From Thereva unica (taxonomy: Eukaryota > Arthropoda > Insecta > Diptera > Therevidae), in contig OX465282.1 of assembly GCA_949987705.1 (NCBI GenBank), positions 7,490,501 to 7,554,500 on the forward strand: DNA of 64,000 bases. The letters are read 5' to 3'. Position 1 is the first letter of the stretch, and every line of letters starts with the position of its first letter. The notes under the pieces are model-generated. The model did no database searches, was not told the origin of the DNA, and saw nothing but the letters and a program-made list of their open reading frames with translations. Below are positions 25,481-37,052 of this stretch, one piece after another. The translations under genes were made by a program, and so were the position numbers.

Positions 25481-25720
25481 TCTAGACATTTTTCCCTGCT
25501 TCTTCAGTCGTACAAAATAAATGCTCACGCTCTCTGTTTTATGATTTCTCGAGAAGAGTTGACGACATTGACTGTAGCCAGCTGCATCACCAATAGCTCC
25601 ACAGCCTGTTATTGGCGTTGGCTTCATACAACATCCTCCTCCAGAACTGTCGGTCCCTAGCTTGAAGTCTGCAATTTCTTATAAATAGGTTTCGTAGATT
25701 TCCTTCTATATCATCGGCAT

Positions 25721-25969
25721 TCGTCGCTTATCCAGAATAATGGCACAACTCAAAAACAATGAAATTTACAGGGGAGCCATTTAAAAGTTTTTAGTTTCAT
25801 ACAAGCCCTTATCATGATCTTGAATTTCAACGAGTTTCCAGCGGTCATTTTTGGAAGTATTAATATGGATTTTTGCCACATAAAAATATGCATATTTAGC
25901 TATATATTTTCGAAATAAACTCGAAATTGGAAATTTTTGAGTTGTGCCACTATTCTTGATAAGCGACGA
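25721..25969. repeat. TIR-bearing MITE, 249 bp
   Basis: Inverted ends of about 35 bp begin tcgtcgcttatc and include ggcacaactcaaaaa; two mismatches were noted. The interior is AT-rich and non-coding. No clean target duplication was found. A related end (cgtcgcttatccag) occurs alone near 32257. Confidence 0.75.
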
Positions 25970-27415
25970 TATATATTTTTGAGCGCTGCATATATCTGCA
26001 AGCACTATGATAAAATTAAAACTGATGTTGAAATTTGTACTGGTTCAAGAAACATTTTAATTCTGTTTTGATGGAAGATGACTTATGCTTTAAATGCTTT
26101 AACCAGTTCATTCCTACATAATTCTAAAAGCAGGGGCTCTGAAACAATCATTTTTCCTCTATAAAATTAAATGAACCTTATTAAAAGGCCCTAGTTTCGG
26201 AATTCAAGGAACCAATCAATGATCGTTGAAATGCTTTCAAATTTCAAAAATTCGCAATTCGAAAAATGTACAAAAATCTATTTTGAGGAAGTCCAGTCAT
26301 GAATATGATAACCATCGTCTGAGAACTTTGAACTGAACCATTAAATGAGCACACCCACCGCGAGGTGGCCTTGGCTTCTAATCAACATATTTAAGACCTA
26401 CTAGTTGGTAGCCACTAATTAAGTGTGCCTCTTCTTGAAACTTGTTGTTAATTAAAGTTTTGTAATCACACTTGCAGATCTGAAAAAAAAACTTACATAG
26501 GTCGAAATCAAATAAAGCTTCGGCATGGTTAAAAAAAATTGAATATGCCAAATACAAATATTTATCTGATTAAGGAATGAATTTCCAAAGATGTTGGTAG
26601 TTTTTAAAAATTGTGTAGAATATAAATATAAAAATCTTAGATATTTATAGATACTCTTAGATACCGCGCAAGTTAAGACTAATATTGTCTGAGTATACAA
26701 GGCTGGATAGGTGGTTTTGGTAAACGGAAAATAATTATGTATTATTGCTGCCAAAGTTGGTGAATTTGAATAGAAGGAAGTATATTAAAAAAAAACGTTT
26801 ATTGGACAGTAGTATAATGAAAAGTATGAAAATCAATCAAGATCAAGGGTTTCAAATTATGAAGACATTTGTTGAAAACAAAAAAAAAAGAATGTAAAAA
26901 TTTAGTTTCGGGTTAGAGCCTCTGGTAATTAATGGCAAAGTCAGATCGGTTCAAATAAATAAGTACTAATATGATCAAAGATGCCCTTTTAATTGACTAT
27001 CGTGTCACTCATCTCCTCATTACCAACTTTATCTTTAGAGATCTAACGGCGATGATGATGATGGCTCCAACAGCCAGTTGTTGTCAGGAAATCGTCCTTT
27101 TGTCTGCATAGATCTAGCAAATAGGAAATGCAAACCCAACACTGTCTTTGCTAGTAGGGTGGAGATGTTGGGCTTCATCCGCAATAGCAGACTACTCTTC
27201 GACAGGATCGAATACACTCATTTTCTGGATAAGACCTCACATAAGGTTCGACATATCCGCGGTTCCTAAGAATACCAACTGGTCTAAGTTTTAGGGGCTT
27301 GTGGCCTTGAAATTAGATATGCTGGCCCCGTTATCAATTTAATGTTTAAACTAAAGACGGCTACATCTGCCTAAGATTCTGTCGTCCTTCTACCATGACT
27401 GCAATACAGTCTCTC
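25970..27415. other. nuf intron, no recognised gene
   Basis: AT-rich. The 27078-27269 frame (63 codons) resembles nothing known. The part nearest 27400 may belong to the family C element that follows. Confidence 0.4.
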
Positions 27416-27679
27416 CCGCCCAGTCGTCGCGTAAAGTGCAGTGTAAAGTGGAAAGCTCTCAGTTCTCTTATTCAAAGCGTAAATCAACAGAAATTGCTTT
27501 ACACCACCTAGTCAACAAAATCGACAAGGCCTTCCTTGCTAACATCGAAGGTGATTTCGTTAACACTTGCTATGATTCTATTTCGTTGGAACGTAATAGC
27601 TCTTTAGGGTATCTCTTCTATTAGTGTTGAGGCTATCAAGGCATGCCCTTTTTTGAAGGAGGTAGAAAGCTCACGACTC

Positions 27680-28830
27680 AATGGCCGTCACTGGTCGGCT
27701 ATTTCTTACGAGTGCTGCTTTGATCCTTACGGACACTAGCTTGGTCCGTTTGCTGATCAAAACCCTTTCAATTTTATACTCACTAAACTACAGTCCAGCT
27801 CGTTCTAGCCACCCTTCTTTTCCAGATCACTTCGTTCGCATACAATTCGATATCATCTGGGCGTTTTCCTACACAACTACCCCGATGATATCTTGCTTTG
27901 AAAGACGAAGCTCCAACGCATCATTGTACATTACGATCCACAAGAGAGGGCCCAGTACCGAACTCTGCGGAACTCCGCATGTTGTCCCGAACACCTTCGG
28001 ACCATCTTATGAATCATAATAAAGCGACAAACCCTGTAGGCAGTCGGCTACTACCCGCACTAGGTACCTTAGTGTGCCTAGTTTGATCAACGCCTAAACT
28101 ATTTTGCTCCACCTCGCTGAGTTGAAATCATTCTTTACGTCGAGGGTTATCAGTGCACAGCAGTGATTTTTCTCTATGGCGCCTCTTGCTATGACCACCA
28201 TCATGTTGACTGCATCAGTGGTCGACCTTGCCTTTCTGAAGCCGAATAGCTTGTGCGACAGACCCCCTCCCCTTTCGATTCTAGGGAGTATCTTATTACA
28301 GATCACCTCAAAAATTTGCCTATTTTTTATGTGGCAGTGTTAAGCTCAGGAAACATTCTTTTTACTACCAGTCTGTTATGTCGTTCACGTTTACTACCAC
28401 TCCGTTATGTCGTCCGTCACGTCATGCTGCAATATCTAGCAGCAAGCTTAGTACGGGCAAATAGGTTAAGGGTTATGAGGGTTCGAAGGGGTGTTGAAGA
28501 AGGTGGCAATGAACCCTGTCTATGCAACTAAGTAGACATATCGGTCTGAAGAACGATGGGTTCCCTAAAGCCTTGTTCGGTTTCGGTAGAAGCTCGACTT
28601 TCCATCACTCCGGGAAGATCCTCTTTCGGGCACGCTGTAAAGACTGTGAACCTGTCTGGCGCTATCGTAGCTTCTAGTTTCGCCGTTTTATTTGGTACCC
28701 CATCCATGCCGGGGCGTTATTGAAGGTTACATTTTTTGCGGCCCTCAGAATCTCTTCTGCGGTTACCTCTTCTGGGTCCACCTTGCGGGTAAATCGCTAG
28801 TACGTTCGATGGGATGGGGTATGCTCAAAA
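27680..28830 (-). mobile_element. R1-type retrotransposon remnant nested in family C
   Basis: On the minus strand: VDPEEVTAEEILRAAKN (28790-28740), degenerate P-x-x-D-G-V-P-N and linker, then LFGFRKARSTTDAVNMMVVI and LITLDVKNDFNSARW (28270-28100), GVPQSSVLGPLLWIVMYND (about 27990-27930) and further broken code. QYGFRxxRSTxDA with LDVKNAFNS is typical of the R1/LOA group. A copy of an unrelated repeat at about 28340-28450 lies within it. There are many stops, and it is inactive. Confidence 0.78.
28340..28450 (+). repeat. Interspersed repeat (ccgttatgtcgttcatg family), copy 1
   Basis: Shares taccactccgttatgtcgt and caatatctagcagcaagctt with similar blocks at 34300-34380 and 40195-40285. Non-coding. 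Probably a short end of an unknown element. Confidence 0.55.
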
Positions 28831-29070
28831 TGGAATTCTAGTCCCCCTATTCTGGTCACTAGTTGTGAATAAACTTTTGACCAAACTACATCAATCTGGT
28901 TTCGACGCAATTGGCTATATAGATGATCATTAAATCACCGTCTCGAAAAAGGTTGGCTTGACCATTACAGAGGTCATGAGTACAAATAGGTGTACCACGC
29001 AGGGCCTATCATTCAACCCAAATAAGGCCGCCATGGTGCCTTTTTCAAACCTTAAAAATTTTTGGACTGC

Positions 29071-30420
29071 CCCCATATTCACCTAGAAAAACAAAAAAAG
29101 TCAACTATTTGTTTTATTAAACCTCGATCAACTAGGTCAAACCTGACAAGACCCCTTAACTTTTACTTATGCATCCATGTATCTTACGAGTATATCTGTT
29201 CAGCACTATAAATTTTTGAATGAATTTAATTTTTTAAACCATCAGAAAATTTAATTAAAAAAAAAACTTACCTGTATCCCACTAAATTTACCTAAAATTG
29301 AAACACAAAACACACCAAATGTGGAACAAAACCCATTAACATCGTTACAAATTTAAACCAGTAAACTACTCACTGTCTGAAATCCGCATTTCAAATTTCT
29401 TCATTAATGAAGCACTTCCAGAAAAGGCCTTACCTACAAGAAATTACATATATAGATCCCCCGACACAATGAAATTAAATTACACCTGAATTTCGAAATT
29501 TTTTAAGGCACAGCCACGAATTCATATAAGCAGAGAAAAATATTCGTGATTTTTCATTGAATAAAAAAAAACTACAAGAAAAAGAAAATGATTTTTTGAA
29601 ATTTCAACAGAGCCAGATTCATTGTCTCCTTTTTTTTTGATAAAGAAATTTATTTTCTAGATTAAATGCATGTGTGTGTGTGTGAATCACTTTTCACTTG
29701 AATCAAAAATTATAATTATTAATTCAAACTTCCTGCCAGTGTCGTGTTCTGCTTATTCAATTCAAATTTACCCTGGGAGTCTTATAAATGTACGTATGTG
29801 TGTTATGCTTATGTGCCCCGGGAAAGAGCCGATTCCATTTATTATAAAGTGCGTCATGGGCATATGAATTGCAGTGCAGCAGCAGTGTTTTTTAATTGAT
29901 TCATCACCAAGACGTTTCCTTTCATAGAATTTTTCATTATTATTAATTCCTACTCACGTCGTCGTCGGTCTATACTCACTGTCCATAAAGGAAGAAAGCG
30001 CACTCATACTCTGCATACTTATTGAATATGTAATAATGAAGAAACATGGTTGAGCGCGTTCGATGCACTATTTTGTTTACATTAGATAAGGCCTATGCCC
30101 TTTTGTACTTGATATGTTTTTTTAGTGAATTCATAGCGTATCGTTCCGGGTCGGTGTATAAGGGATATATCAAATTGTTGATAGATTTATAAACAAATTA
30201 CAAGACCATTTGAGTTGTTCAAGATGTTTGTTTTTATAAACCGGAAAACAGATGTAGAAACTATTTGTGGAATTTGATGTGTCTTTTTGTGTTCGTGTCA
30301 TTATGTCGATATCCATTTGTTAACGCAATTTCGTTTTATATGTAAAGACTAGCAAAAATACAAAATTTGACGCTCCTAAAAAATCGAATAAATATGTACA
30401 TTTCGGCTTAGACGAATCTT
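29071..30420. other. nuf intron with a short TG repeat
   Basis: AT-rich intron. A TG dinucleotide run lies at about 29669-29684. No gene was recognised. Confidence 0.45.
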
Positions 30421-30424
30421 TAAG

Positions 30425-30805
30425 GGCCCCATTCACTTACAAGCCATGGCCTTTCAGGCCAGGTCGACAGGCACGGCCTGATGAAGGCCACACATTACTT
30501 AGTCTGGCTGAGGGATGGGGACTTGAGGCAACAGGCCGTGCACTGCAGGTGACCTCATGATTCCCCACAGACACCCAGGCGAAGACGACAGTTTAGTGTA
30601 CCAGGTTGTGAATTCAAGTGTAAAAATGTTCCTGGCCTCAACGAAAACTTAAGACGGAATAAAAGTTCAGATATTCAGTCGCGGACTAATGATAAATGCC
30701 CACTCACCTGCCGGCGACCGGTTAGTGTGTGGTGATACTTTGCCTTAAGGCGGGAAACCTTCAGGTCACCGGATGACGGCGGCCCGCGTGTGAATGGAGG
30801 CACTA
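30425..30805. repeat. GC-rich TIR element, hAT-like
   Basis: This block is clearly GC-richer than its surroundings. It starts agggccccattcactta and ends gtgtgaatggaggcac, imperfect inverted ends of about 18 bp. It contains repeated short motifs (ggcctttcaggcc, ggcctgatgaaggcc). Ends with CCATTCAC are common in insect hAT-type MITEs, but I found no 8-bp duplication. Confidence 0.5.
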
Positions 30806-31069
30806 TTGATTTCACCCTGACCGTTGCTGCTTATCGTTTTCGTGTTTTGTCATTGCATATTTAACAGCTTGCGAAGACGGTCGTAACGCCCGCACGGCAT
30901 TGGCAATACAAAAATGTGCATAATGTGTTAATATAAGGTTAACAACTCTTTCACTTGTAAGTATTACAACGTTTGTGGCATTGCTGAGTTGAGTTGACTT
31001 AGTTGAGTTGATATTTTGCAAATCGTCATAAATGCGGTGCATTAAAGTTTCCGTGTCTGTTACGTACTA

Positions 31070-31480
31070 TCAAAGAGCAGCTTGCAGCTTAATGTAATGA
31101 TTATCATTAATCTCAGAACATTTTGCATCTACTATATTGAGAAGAATAGTACTGAATTCTGAGTTTTCCGATGACCTATAGTCGTTCGCGAATTCATAAT
31201 CCCATCTTCCTGTCTTTGGGATGAAGATGATTCTTGCTCGTATCCAACTCACGGTGATGAAAATGAGTCAAACGCTACTCTTGAGCCGCACCACCAGCCA
31301 TGGTATTACCAAGTCGGCAATTTTTGCATCATGATTGGTATTATATCGTCCGGGCCGGGTGCTTTAAAAAAGGAGAAGCTCTTAATCGCCCAAAAAATCT
31401 TTCCTTTGTAATAATAGCGGAAACCTCCTCCCAGAAGTGTGTCCACCCATTCCATGATACTTCGACCTTAATTTCAACCT
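31070..31480 (-). mobile_element. Jockey-type RT N-terminal fragment, family C
   Basis: On the minus strand: APGPDDIIPIMMQKLP (about 31360-31310), then MSWIRARIIFIPKTGRWDY (31252-31195), FANDYRSSENSEFS and TILLNIVDAKCSE. These correspond to the PGPDGI, VFIPKxGR and YRPISLTSF motifs of jockey-type RT. There are frameshifts between the blocks. The same gene segment recurs at 56590-57050 on the minus strand. Confidence 0.75.
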
Positions 31481-31634
31481 TCCATACGTGAAAATGTATG
31501 CTCACTCGCTGTCAACGACAAATGTGCCAGTTCTTATCTTTAACCCTCAAGGGTTCAGTTTATTTCGGTGACCTTTTCACATTGAAGATATTCTTCAACC
31601 TGCTCATTAACTATTTTTGCTACACAACCGAAAT

Positions 31635-31866
31635 TGTGCATAACGAAAATTTTATGCATTTGGCCTTAATATGCCCGTTGTATGCCTGTTTGTGCAGCTG
31701 AGCTATTCAGGAGCCATTTAATTTTTTTCGTCAACTTTGGCTGCCCTGGGGCCGTATGCGCTTCCTTTAAAAATAGTTAAAAACTCTACGGCCATCATAT
31801 GTCTCTTAAAACGCAAAGCGGCCAGTGTTCGCCTGTTGTAAGGCATTTTTTTATTTTTACTGGGGT
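31635..31866 (+). repeat. Interspersed repeat (acggccatcatatg family), copy 1
   Basis: Contains ataacgaaaattttatgcat, ctacggccatcatatg and gttgtaaggc, then attttttatttttactggg. Clear counterparts lie at 35690-35890 and 43765-43993. The copy at 43.8 kb directly follows a family C RT tail, so this may be 3' UTR of that family. Confidence 0.65.
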
Positions 31867-33226
31867 CATAATAAAGATTCTCCACAATTTTAGGCCACAT
31901 CCTATCGCGGTATATGTACATGAACAGATAATCGATCACCGATAAACTTTGTTTTATACTTCACACCACAAAAGCAATTACCACCTGTATATTTTTTTCC
32001 ACACCAAAAACTATACCAATTTTCGCACCATCCGTCCTTGTAAAGGGCATTACTATTATGTAGCCCGCCTAAAACAACTATGGCCCCACTTTTCTTAAAA
32101 ATCAACGACCTGATTGCATATCTCTCTTTATAAATGGCGGCCGTAGACGGAAGACTAAACAAGCTAATTTTTGCGCATTAATAATAACTAAAAAAAAAAA
32201 AAATATTTTACGGTAGGCCAATCATAATGGTTATGGTTCAAAGATTTTTCATGACCGTCGCTTATCCAGGCGCTTCATTTTTGTGGTAGACTTTGAGGAA
32301 TTTTATTGTGTCTATTACCTTACCTTCTTCTTCTCCTTCTAGAGAGATACCTTTATGAAAAATCTTCGAAAACAACAACAAAAAATTGTTTTTTTTTTAG
32401 CCCAAAGCAAAAAGCGTGAAGAAAATGCTATTTCTTTTTTCTTTTGCATCTTAAGAAAAGCAACAATAAAAAAATATATATAGTAAAGAAGTTGGTTCAC
32501 TGGGCAACGTTAACGTTAATTTGTCTTATTTGCATATAGCTGCACATTCACGATCTTAACTGGGCTTTATATATACCTGTATATAGGTATATATTTTTGC
32601 CCGCTAAGATTTCTATCTGTTGTGAAGTGTACTTTTAAAGGAAATGGATGATTTTCTTCTTCTCTTCGAGGGAAAAAGGAAAGTTTCGTGCTTAAAATAT
32701 ATTTTTGAAATTGACCCTGCGGCGGCAGCGAATCAGGACTTTTACTCAGTTATAGCGTGTTGCAATTTGTGCGGTTGGGCGATAAAATTTGTAAATGGCT
32801 GCGAAACATAATAAAATCGAGAAAGATTTGGCGGATTTCCGTTTGGGAAAAGAAGATAAGAGCTAAGAAGTGACAGAAATAGAACAGCAGATGGGTTTTA
32901 TGGGTTGGAGTCTTACAGCTGCCATGCAGATTATAAATGGAATTTAATTCAAAGAACTGAGACGATTTTTATTCTAGATATTCTTAAGTCGCTCATTGTG
33001 GTAAGCTGCAGAATAGATAATTATTAGTACGTGTTATATGAATACATTTCCCATTCATTGAAGCTCCTGTAATTATTAGTGTGGTACATCTGCGATTGTT
33101 AGCCATAGTAAAGGCTTATTCCCAGTAGCCTTACAGAGTCGATTTTGTACACATTCCTTCGAATGCGTAATGTCTACTTTCTAGATTGAATCATCCATTC
33201 TTTTAACATTGCCATGTCCTAGGGTC
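31867..33226. other. nuf intron, no gene seen
   Basis: AT-rich with poly-A and poly-T tracts. A motif cgtcgcttatccag near 32257 resembles the end of the 25.7-kb MITE. No gene was recognised. Confidence 0.4.
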
Positions 33227-33340
33227 GAAGGCATAACGGCCACCTTTTGCAATACAATTCATTCCAATATGAGGGCATAAGCGCAACCTATTGCATTACC
33301 ATGCCTTCCAATATGAAGGCATAATAGCTACCTTTTTCCT
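33227..33340 (+). repeat. 44-bp tandem repeat, about 2.6 copies
   Basis: Units starting gaaggcataacggccacct, gagggcataagcgcaacct and gaaggcataatagctacct follow each other at 33227, 33271 and 33315. Confidence 0.8.
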
Positions 33341-33559
33341 TAAGTTACCTTTCAAAAACCGGTTTTAAAAAGAAGAGGGTGAGAGAGAGACAACAGAAGG
33401 CAGATAATTATTACATCATCCTATTTTACGATAGCCCTATGTTTTCCTCGACTAGATAGTAATTTCGGTTAAGTAGTAATTTTGGTCTTGGTTCTACTGC
33501 TGTGAGCTACTTCTAAGCTACTTATCTGGTATTCTTAAATCGTTAAAATCCAGGATAAA

Positions 33560-34230
33560 CTCTCTGCGCCCATATTTCTACGCTGTAAGGTTCCACAAGG
33601 TTCTATGTTAGGCCCCTTGTTGTTTAGCATTTACATTAATGACCTTCCTTCCAGTAATTAAGAACACATCTATTCACTTATATGCTGATGATGTGTAAAT
33701 CTACATAAGTATGTCCATTGATTCGTAGACTTAGCGATGATCTGAGGAGTATTTCTGATTGGACTGCTACCAATAAATTGCCCATGAATCCTCCTATTGT
33801 ACATATTGAGTACATTCTCGAACTAAATGCAATAAATTATGAGATCTTACCTTATGCTGACTCAGGCAAAAACCTAGGTATTGAGGTTAATTCTGAATTT
33901 ATAGTTTTTGTGGTCATAGTTACGAGTAGAGTTCTTACAAAAAAATTTACGGATGCCTACGTAAACTATGGATAAGCGCTAGCTTTCTCACACCTGATAT
34001 GCACAAAATTCTTGTGATTCCTCTAATTATTCCCCACTTGACTCAATGTGTATGAGTAAGATGGAAGTTGCATTAAAAGATTGTCTCCGTTTTGTCGCAT
34101 GAATCGCATGAATTAGTAAATTCCCTACTGAGTTATCATCGATCAGGATAATACGTATACTCCATTTGGTTACTATGCCAAAGATCTATGTATTGTGTTA
34201 GATTGTAAGTTGAATTTCAAGATTTAAGCT
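33560..34230 (+). mobile_element. Non-LTR RT fragment, family D
   Basis: Plus-strand broken code: RCKVPQGSMLGPLLFSIYIN (33575-33640), LPSSN, IHLYADDV (about 33675-33700), RLSDDLRSISDWTATNKLPM (33724-33785) and LGIEVNSEF. These are RT motifs GVPQGSxLGPLLF, YADD and the SDWxxxNxL helix of jockey-type elements. The catalytic block survives, but the reading frame changes repeatedly. A second LDCKLNF-like piece near 34200 suggests rearrangement. Confidence 0.75.
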
Positions 34231-34299
34231 TCCATTAGTCGGAGGTAGTAACGGTACGCGAATTTACATTCTTTTTTATGTTAAAGAAACTATGGCCCT

Positions 34300-34380
34300 A
34301 TACTACCACAACCAGCCCGTTATGTCGTTCATGTCGCAATGTCAATGTCTAGTAGTAAGCTTAGCTCGAAGATAGAAAAA
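34300..34380 (+). repeat. Interspersed repeat (ccgttatgtcgttcatg family), copy 2
   Basis: Contains cccgttatgtcgttcatgtc and caatgtctagtagtaagctt. It matches the blocks near 28.4 and 40.2 kb. Confidence 0.6.
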
Positions 34381-35640
34381 GAATATGACAGTGTATGAAC
34401 GCAATCAAAGCCAAAGAAACCGTCTAGAGAGAGTACAGGAATTCCCTAAGTGAATCATTCCAACGCGAGTACATCAGATTGAGAAACGCCTGCAAAACCA
34501 CCATTAGGCAAATGAAAGCATCCTTTGATGATTGATTAAGAATTAAATTCATTTATACTCCATCAGGAAAAATTTCACCATATCGTCGAATCCTTCTTTC
34601 ATTCACGATGGGAAGGTACAAGTGCCTCATGCCGGATTCATCGTTGCGGATGAGTCGCGCCGCACTTATGTGCGCGCATACTTTTTGTATGAAAAATTGA
34701 ACATTTCTCAATTTTGGGATATTTTTGGGATTTTTTTTTTCTCTCTGGAAAAAAGTTGAATCAACTTCAACTTTTGTGCGGCGGATTTTTGAAATTGTCA
34801 AAAAATCATATGTTTTATGTCGATATTTCATATATTTCAGCATTTTTAAGGATTCTACGATTTTTTTGCTTTTTCATTTTTGAAATTTATATTTCCACTT
34901 TATAGGATTTTACCAAGAAAACTTTGACGAAATGTCAAATCATACAAAATTTGCGGCACACTTTATCCGCAAGAATGAATCGCAGTTCAGATGATTCTCT
35001 TTTTAGGAAATTTGTGTGGCGGGACTCATCCGCAACGATGAATCCGGCATCAAGGAGCTTGACTCTAATAAATCCACTGGCCCCCCCGATAATATTCCCC
35101 CTATGATTCTTAAGAAATGTGCTTCATCTTTGCCCAAACTTCTGTGCAAACTCTACGCCCTTTCATACTTTTCCGGAGTTTTCCCTGACTCCTTGAAACT
35201 GGCTCGTGTTCACCCTATACCGCAAAAAGGTGACTCTAGCAGCCGCCCAATAGCAATCACTTATTCTCTCGAAAATCATGGAGACAATAATAAATAGAAA
35301 GCTTATGAGATATATTGAATGCAACCAAATATTGGACGACACGCAGTACGGCTTTAGATATAAAAGATCTACTGGCGATCTCCTTGTATGCCTAACCGAA
35401 AGCATTCATCTTTTTGGTGAATCAGCCCAGGTTGCTTTCAATATCTCCAAGGCCTTTGATTGAGTATGGCACCCCGCTTTATTGACTAAACTTCAAGCTA
35501 TTGGTATTGACTATCGTTTCGATTAGTATTGAGTTTCGTTTCTGACCGTTCAATCAAGGTAGTACTGAACGTCGTCGAATCTAATCTCCACACCATCTCT
35601 GCAGGTGTTCCACAGGATTCAATTCTATCACCAGCTAGTA
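34380..35640 (+). mobile_element. Non-LTR retrotransposon remnant, family B, interrupted by a MITE
   Basis: Left of the insert: REYIRLRNACKTTIRQMKAS (34470-34530). Right of the insert: KELDSNKSTGP, DNIPPMILKKCASSLPKLL, LARVHPIPQKGDSSS, METIINRKLMRYIECNQI, DTQYGFRYKRSTGDLLVCL, NISKAFD (followed by a stop where R-V-W-H is expected) and SAGVPQDSILSP in shifted frames. This is the N-terminal half of a jockey/CR1-like RT; the catalytic YADD region is missing. Related linker code is at 52500-52650. Confidence 0.78.
34630..35049. repeat. 420-bp TIR element with 3-bp target duplication
   Basis: The inverted ends, about 40 bp, begin tgccggattcatcgttgcgg. TCA flanks both sides (34627-34629 and 35050-35052). 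The element sits inside the family B retrotransposon. It is non-coding. A 3-bp duplication fits a PIF/Harbinger-like or similar transposase; a 2-bp AT duplication with ends starting gccgg is an alternative reading. Confidence 0.78.
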
Positions 35641-35689
35641 GTCGGTTGAATTTATGAAAGGGCCCAATACTCTAAAGAACGATTGTACA

Positions 35690-35890
35690 TAACGAAAATG
35701 ACCAAGTTCCCATAAAGCACATTCAACAATACATTTGGTGCAGATTCTTTTTTTAGTTCAAATTTGCCGTCGTATGCTCGTGTGTACTGCTCAGTACTCG
35801 GCCATTTAAATCATTTGGTCAAGTTTGGCCATCGTGGGCCCGTATGTGCTCCGAGCGAACGCTCATTGTTGGGCCATTTTTTATTTTTAC
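35690..35890 (+). repeat. Interspersed repeat (acggccatcatatg family), copy 2, diverged
   Basis: Shares gtacataacgaaaatg, agtactcggccatttaaat and ccattttttatttttactt with the copies at 31.7 and 43.8 kb. Confidence 0.55.
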
Positions 35891-36135
35891 TTGGGTTATT
35901 GTATAATTTGTGCCTAATAACTTAGGTAATTTTCCTAAAAGAAATCTGTTTAAAAAGTTAATCTCACACGGGGTGCCACAATACCTAAAGCCGGCCCTGC
36001 ATCAATCTTACCATTAGACGTTGCACCATGACGTTGCAACAACATAACGGACTAGTAGTGTGCTCTGTATGATTCCGAAACTTTCTTCTTGAATTCTATG
36101 TACTTTGTCACACACCATTATTATCATAGTAAAGG

Positions 36136-37052
36136 GAGGGCTGGCGCTTGGATTTTTTGCGCCCGGTGCACTATGCCATTTTGCGCCCCATAGCTGATCA
36201 TAAGCTCTTATATATCTTATAAGCTCGCTGAATGGGAGACATAATTTTCTTAGTTTGCGAAAAATTTAAGATTGCACCATAATAATGCGTATAACATAAA
36301 AAAAGGATTACTTAGGAAGTTTCATATGGATCAACATCCAACCAACAAAAATCTGCTGAAAACGTCGTTTGCGAAGAATAGAGTAGCAGAGGACGAATAG
36401 GGAGCTGGCTGTACGGTTGATGTCTTCCTTTTGCTACGAAAAGAAAAGAAGAGAGAATTAAAATTAAAAACAACAACAACAAGCTAAAGCATTCTAACGT
36501 ATAGTTCGTTGGAAAAGTTGATTCTTGTGAAAACCCATATGGCTTCTTCATCGAATTTCAATACAATACAATACAAATTTCGTTCATTTACCTCTTTTAA
36601 CAATTCTTGGAACATAGTTTAAAAGTGCAGCAACGGCGCCCTGAAGTTTATATCAAACAGCAACACACAGTACAGAGTTTTCGGAATAATTTTACCTTAA
36701 TACCTGTAAGAATTCTGTAAAATCTTTCGTTCCTTAAGATCCACTCCGGGTTAATACAAGCAATCAAATGCTAGCGGGAGCGACCAAATAAAGTTAAATT
36801 AATAGAAAGATTCTTTTTACTAACCACACAAAAATAAGGCAGTCCTAAGGACACCAATCGCAAGGGCAGGTTATACTAGCTTAGTCGAGATACAGAACTA
36901 CCAATCACACCTATCAATTCGAGGGATAGAAATTGGTAAATTTGTGTAATATTTTGTACCCGTGAAAGTACTTCCATTTATTTTTTTTTCAAAGTCCGGA
37001 AATTGCGCCCGGTGCAAGTGCACCATTCACACCTATAAAAGCACCGCCCCTG
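36136..37052 (-). mobile_element. Second non-autonomous hAT-type element, opposite orientation
   Basis: This copy is related to the 4651-5542 element but inverted. Its left end, gagggctggcgcttggattt then ttgcgcccggtgca, matches the right end of that element. Its right end, gcaccgcccctg, matches the left end. Flanks are agtaaagg (36128-36135) and agtaaagc (37053-37060), an 8-bp duplication with one mismatch. Length is 917 bp, against 892 bp. No transposase is encoded. Confidence 0.8.
36310..36570 (+). repeat. Interspersed repeat (gctaaagcattctgacg family), copy 2, inside the hAT-type element
   Basis: Contains ccaaccaacaaaaatctgct near 36338 and agctaaagcattctaacgta near 36481, then ggaaaagttgattcttgtga. 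The first motif is the complement of one at 2977-2998. The block is carried inside the 36136-37052 element. Confidence 0.6.

Larger units (their letters stand above)
27420..29070 (+). mobile_element. Jockey-type retrotransposon remnant, family C, split by a nested insertion
   Basis: Plus-strand RT code lies on both sides of a minus-strand insert. Left side (27450-27655): QFSYSKRKSTEIALHHLVNK, AFLANIEGDFVNT, SISLERNS. Right side (28833-29070): ILVPLFWSLVV, LHQSGFDAIGYIDDH, ITEVMSTN and LSFNPNKAAMVP. The same order without an insert occurs at 42960-43330. GYIDDH is the degenerate catalytic block. Stops occur in all frames. Confidence 0.8.

Noticed and set aside
27681..28019. 112-codon plus-strand frame
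   Set aside because: It is the antisense shadow of the R1-type RT on the minus strand, which reads GVPQSSVLGPLLW there.
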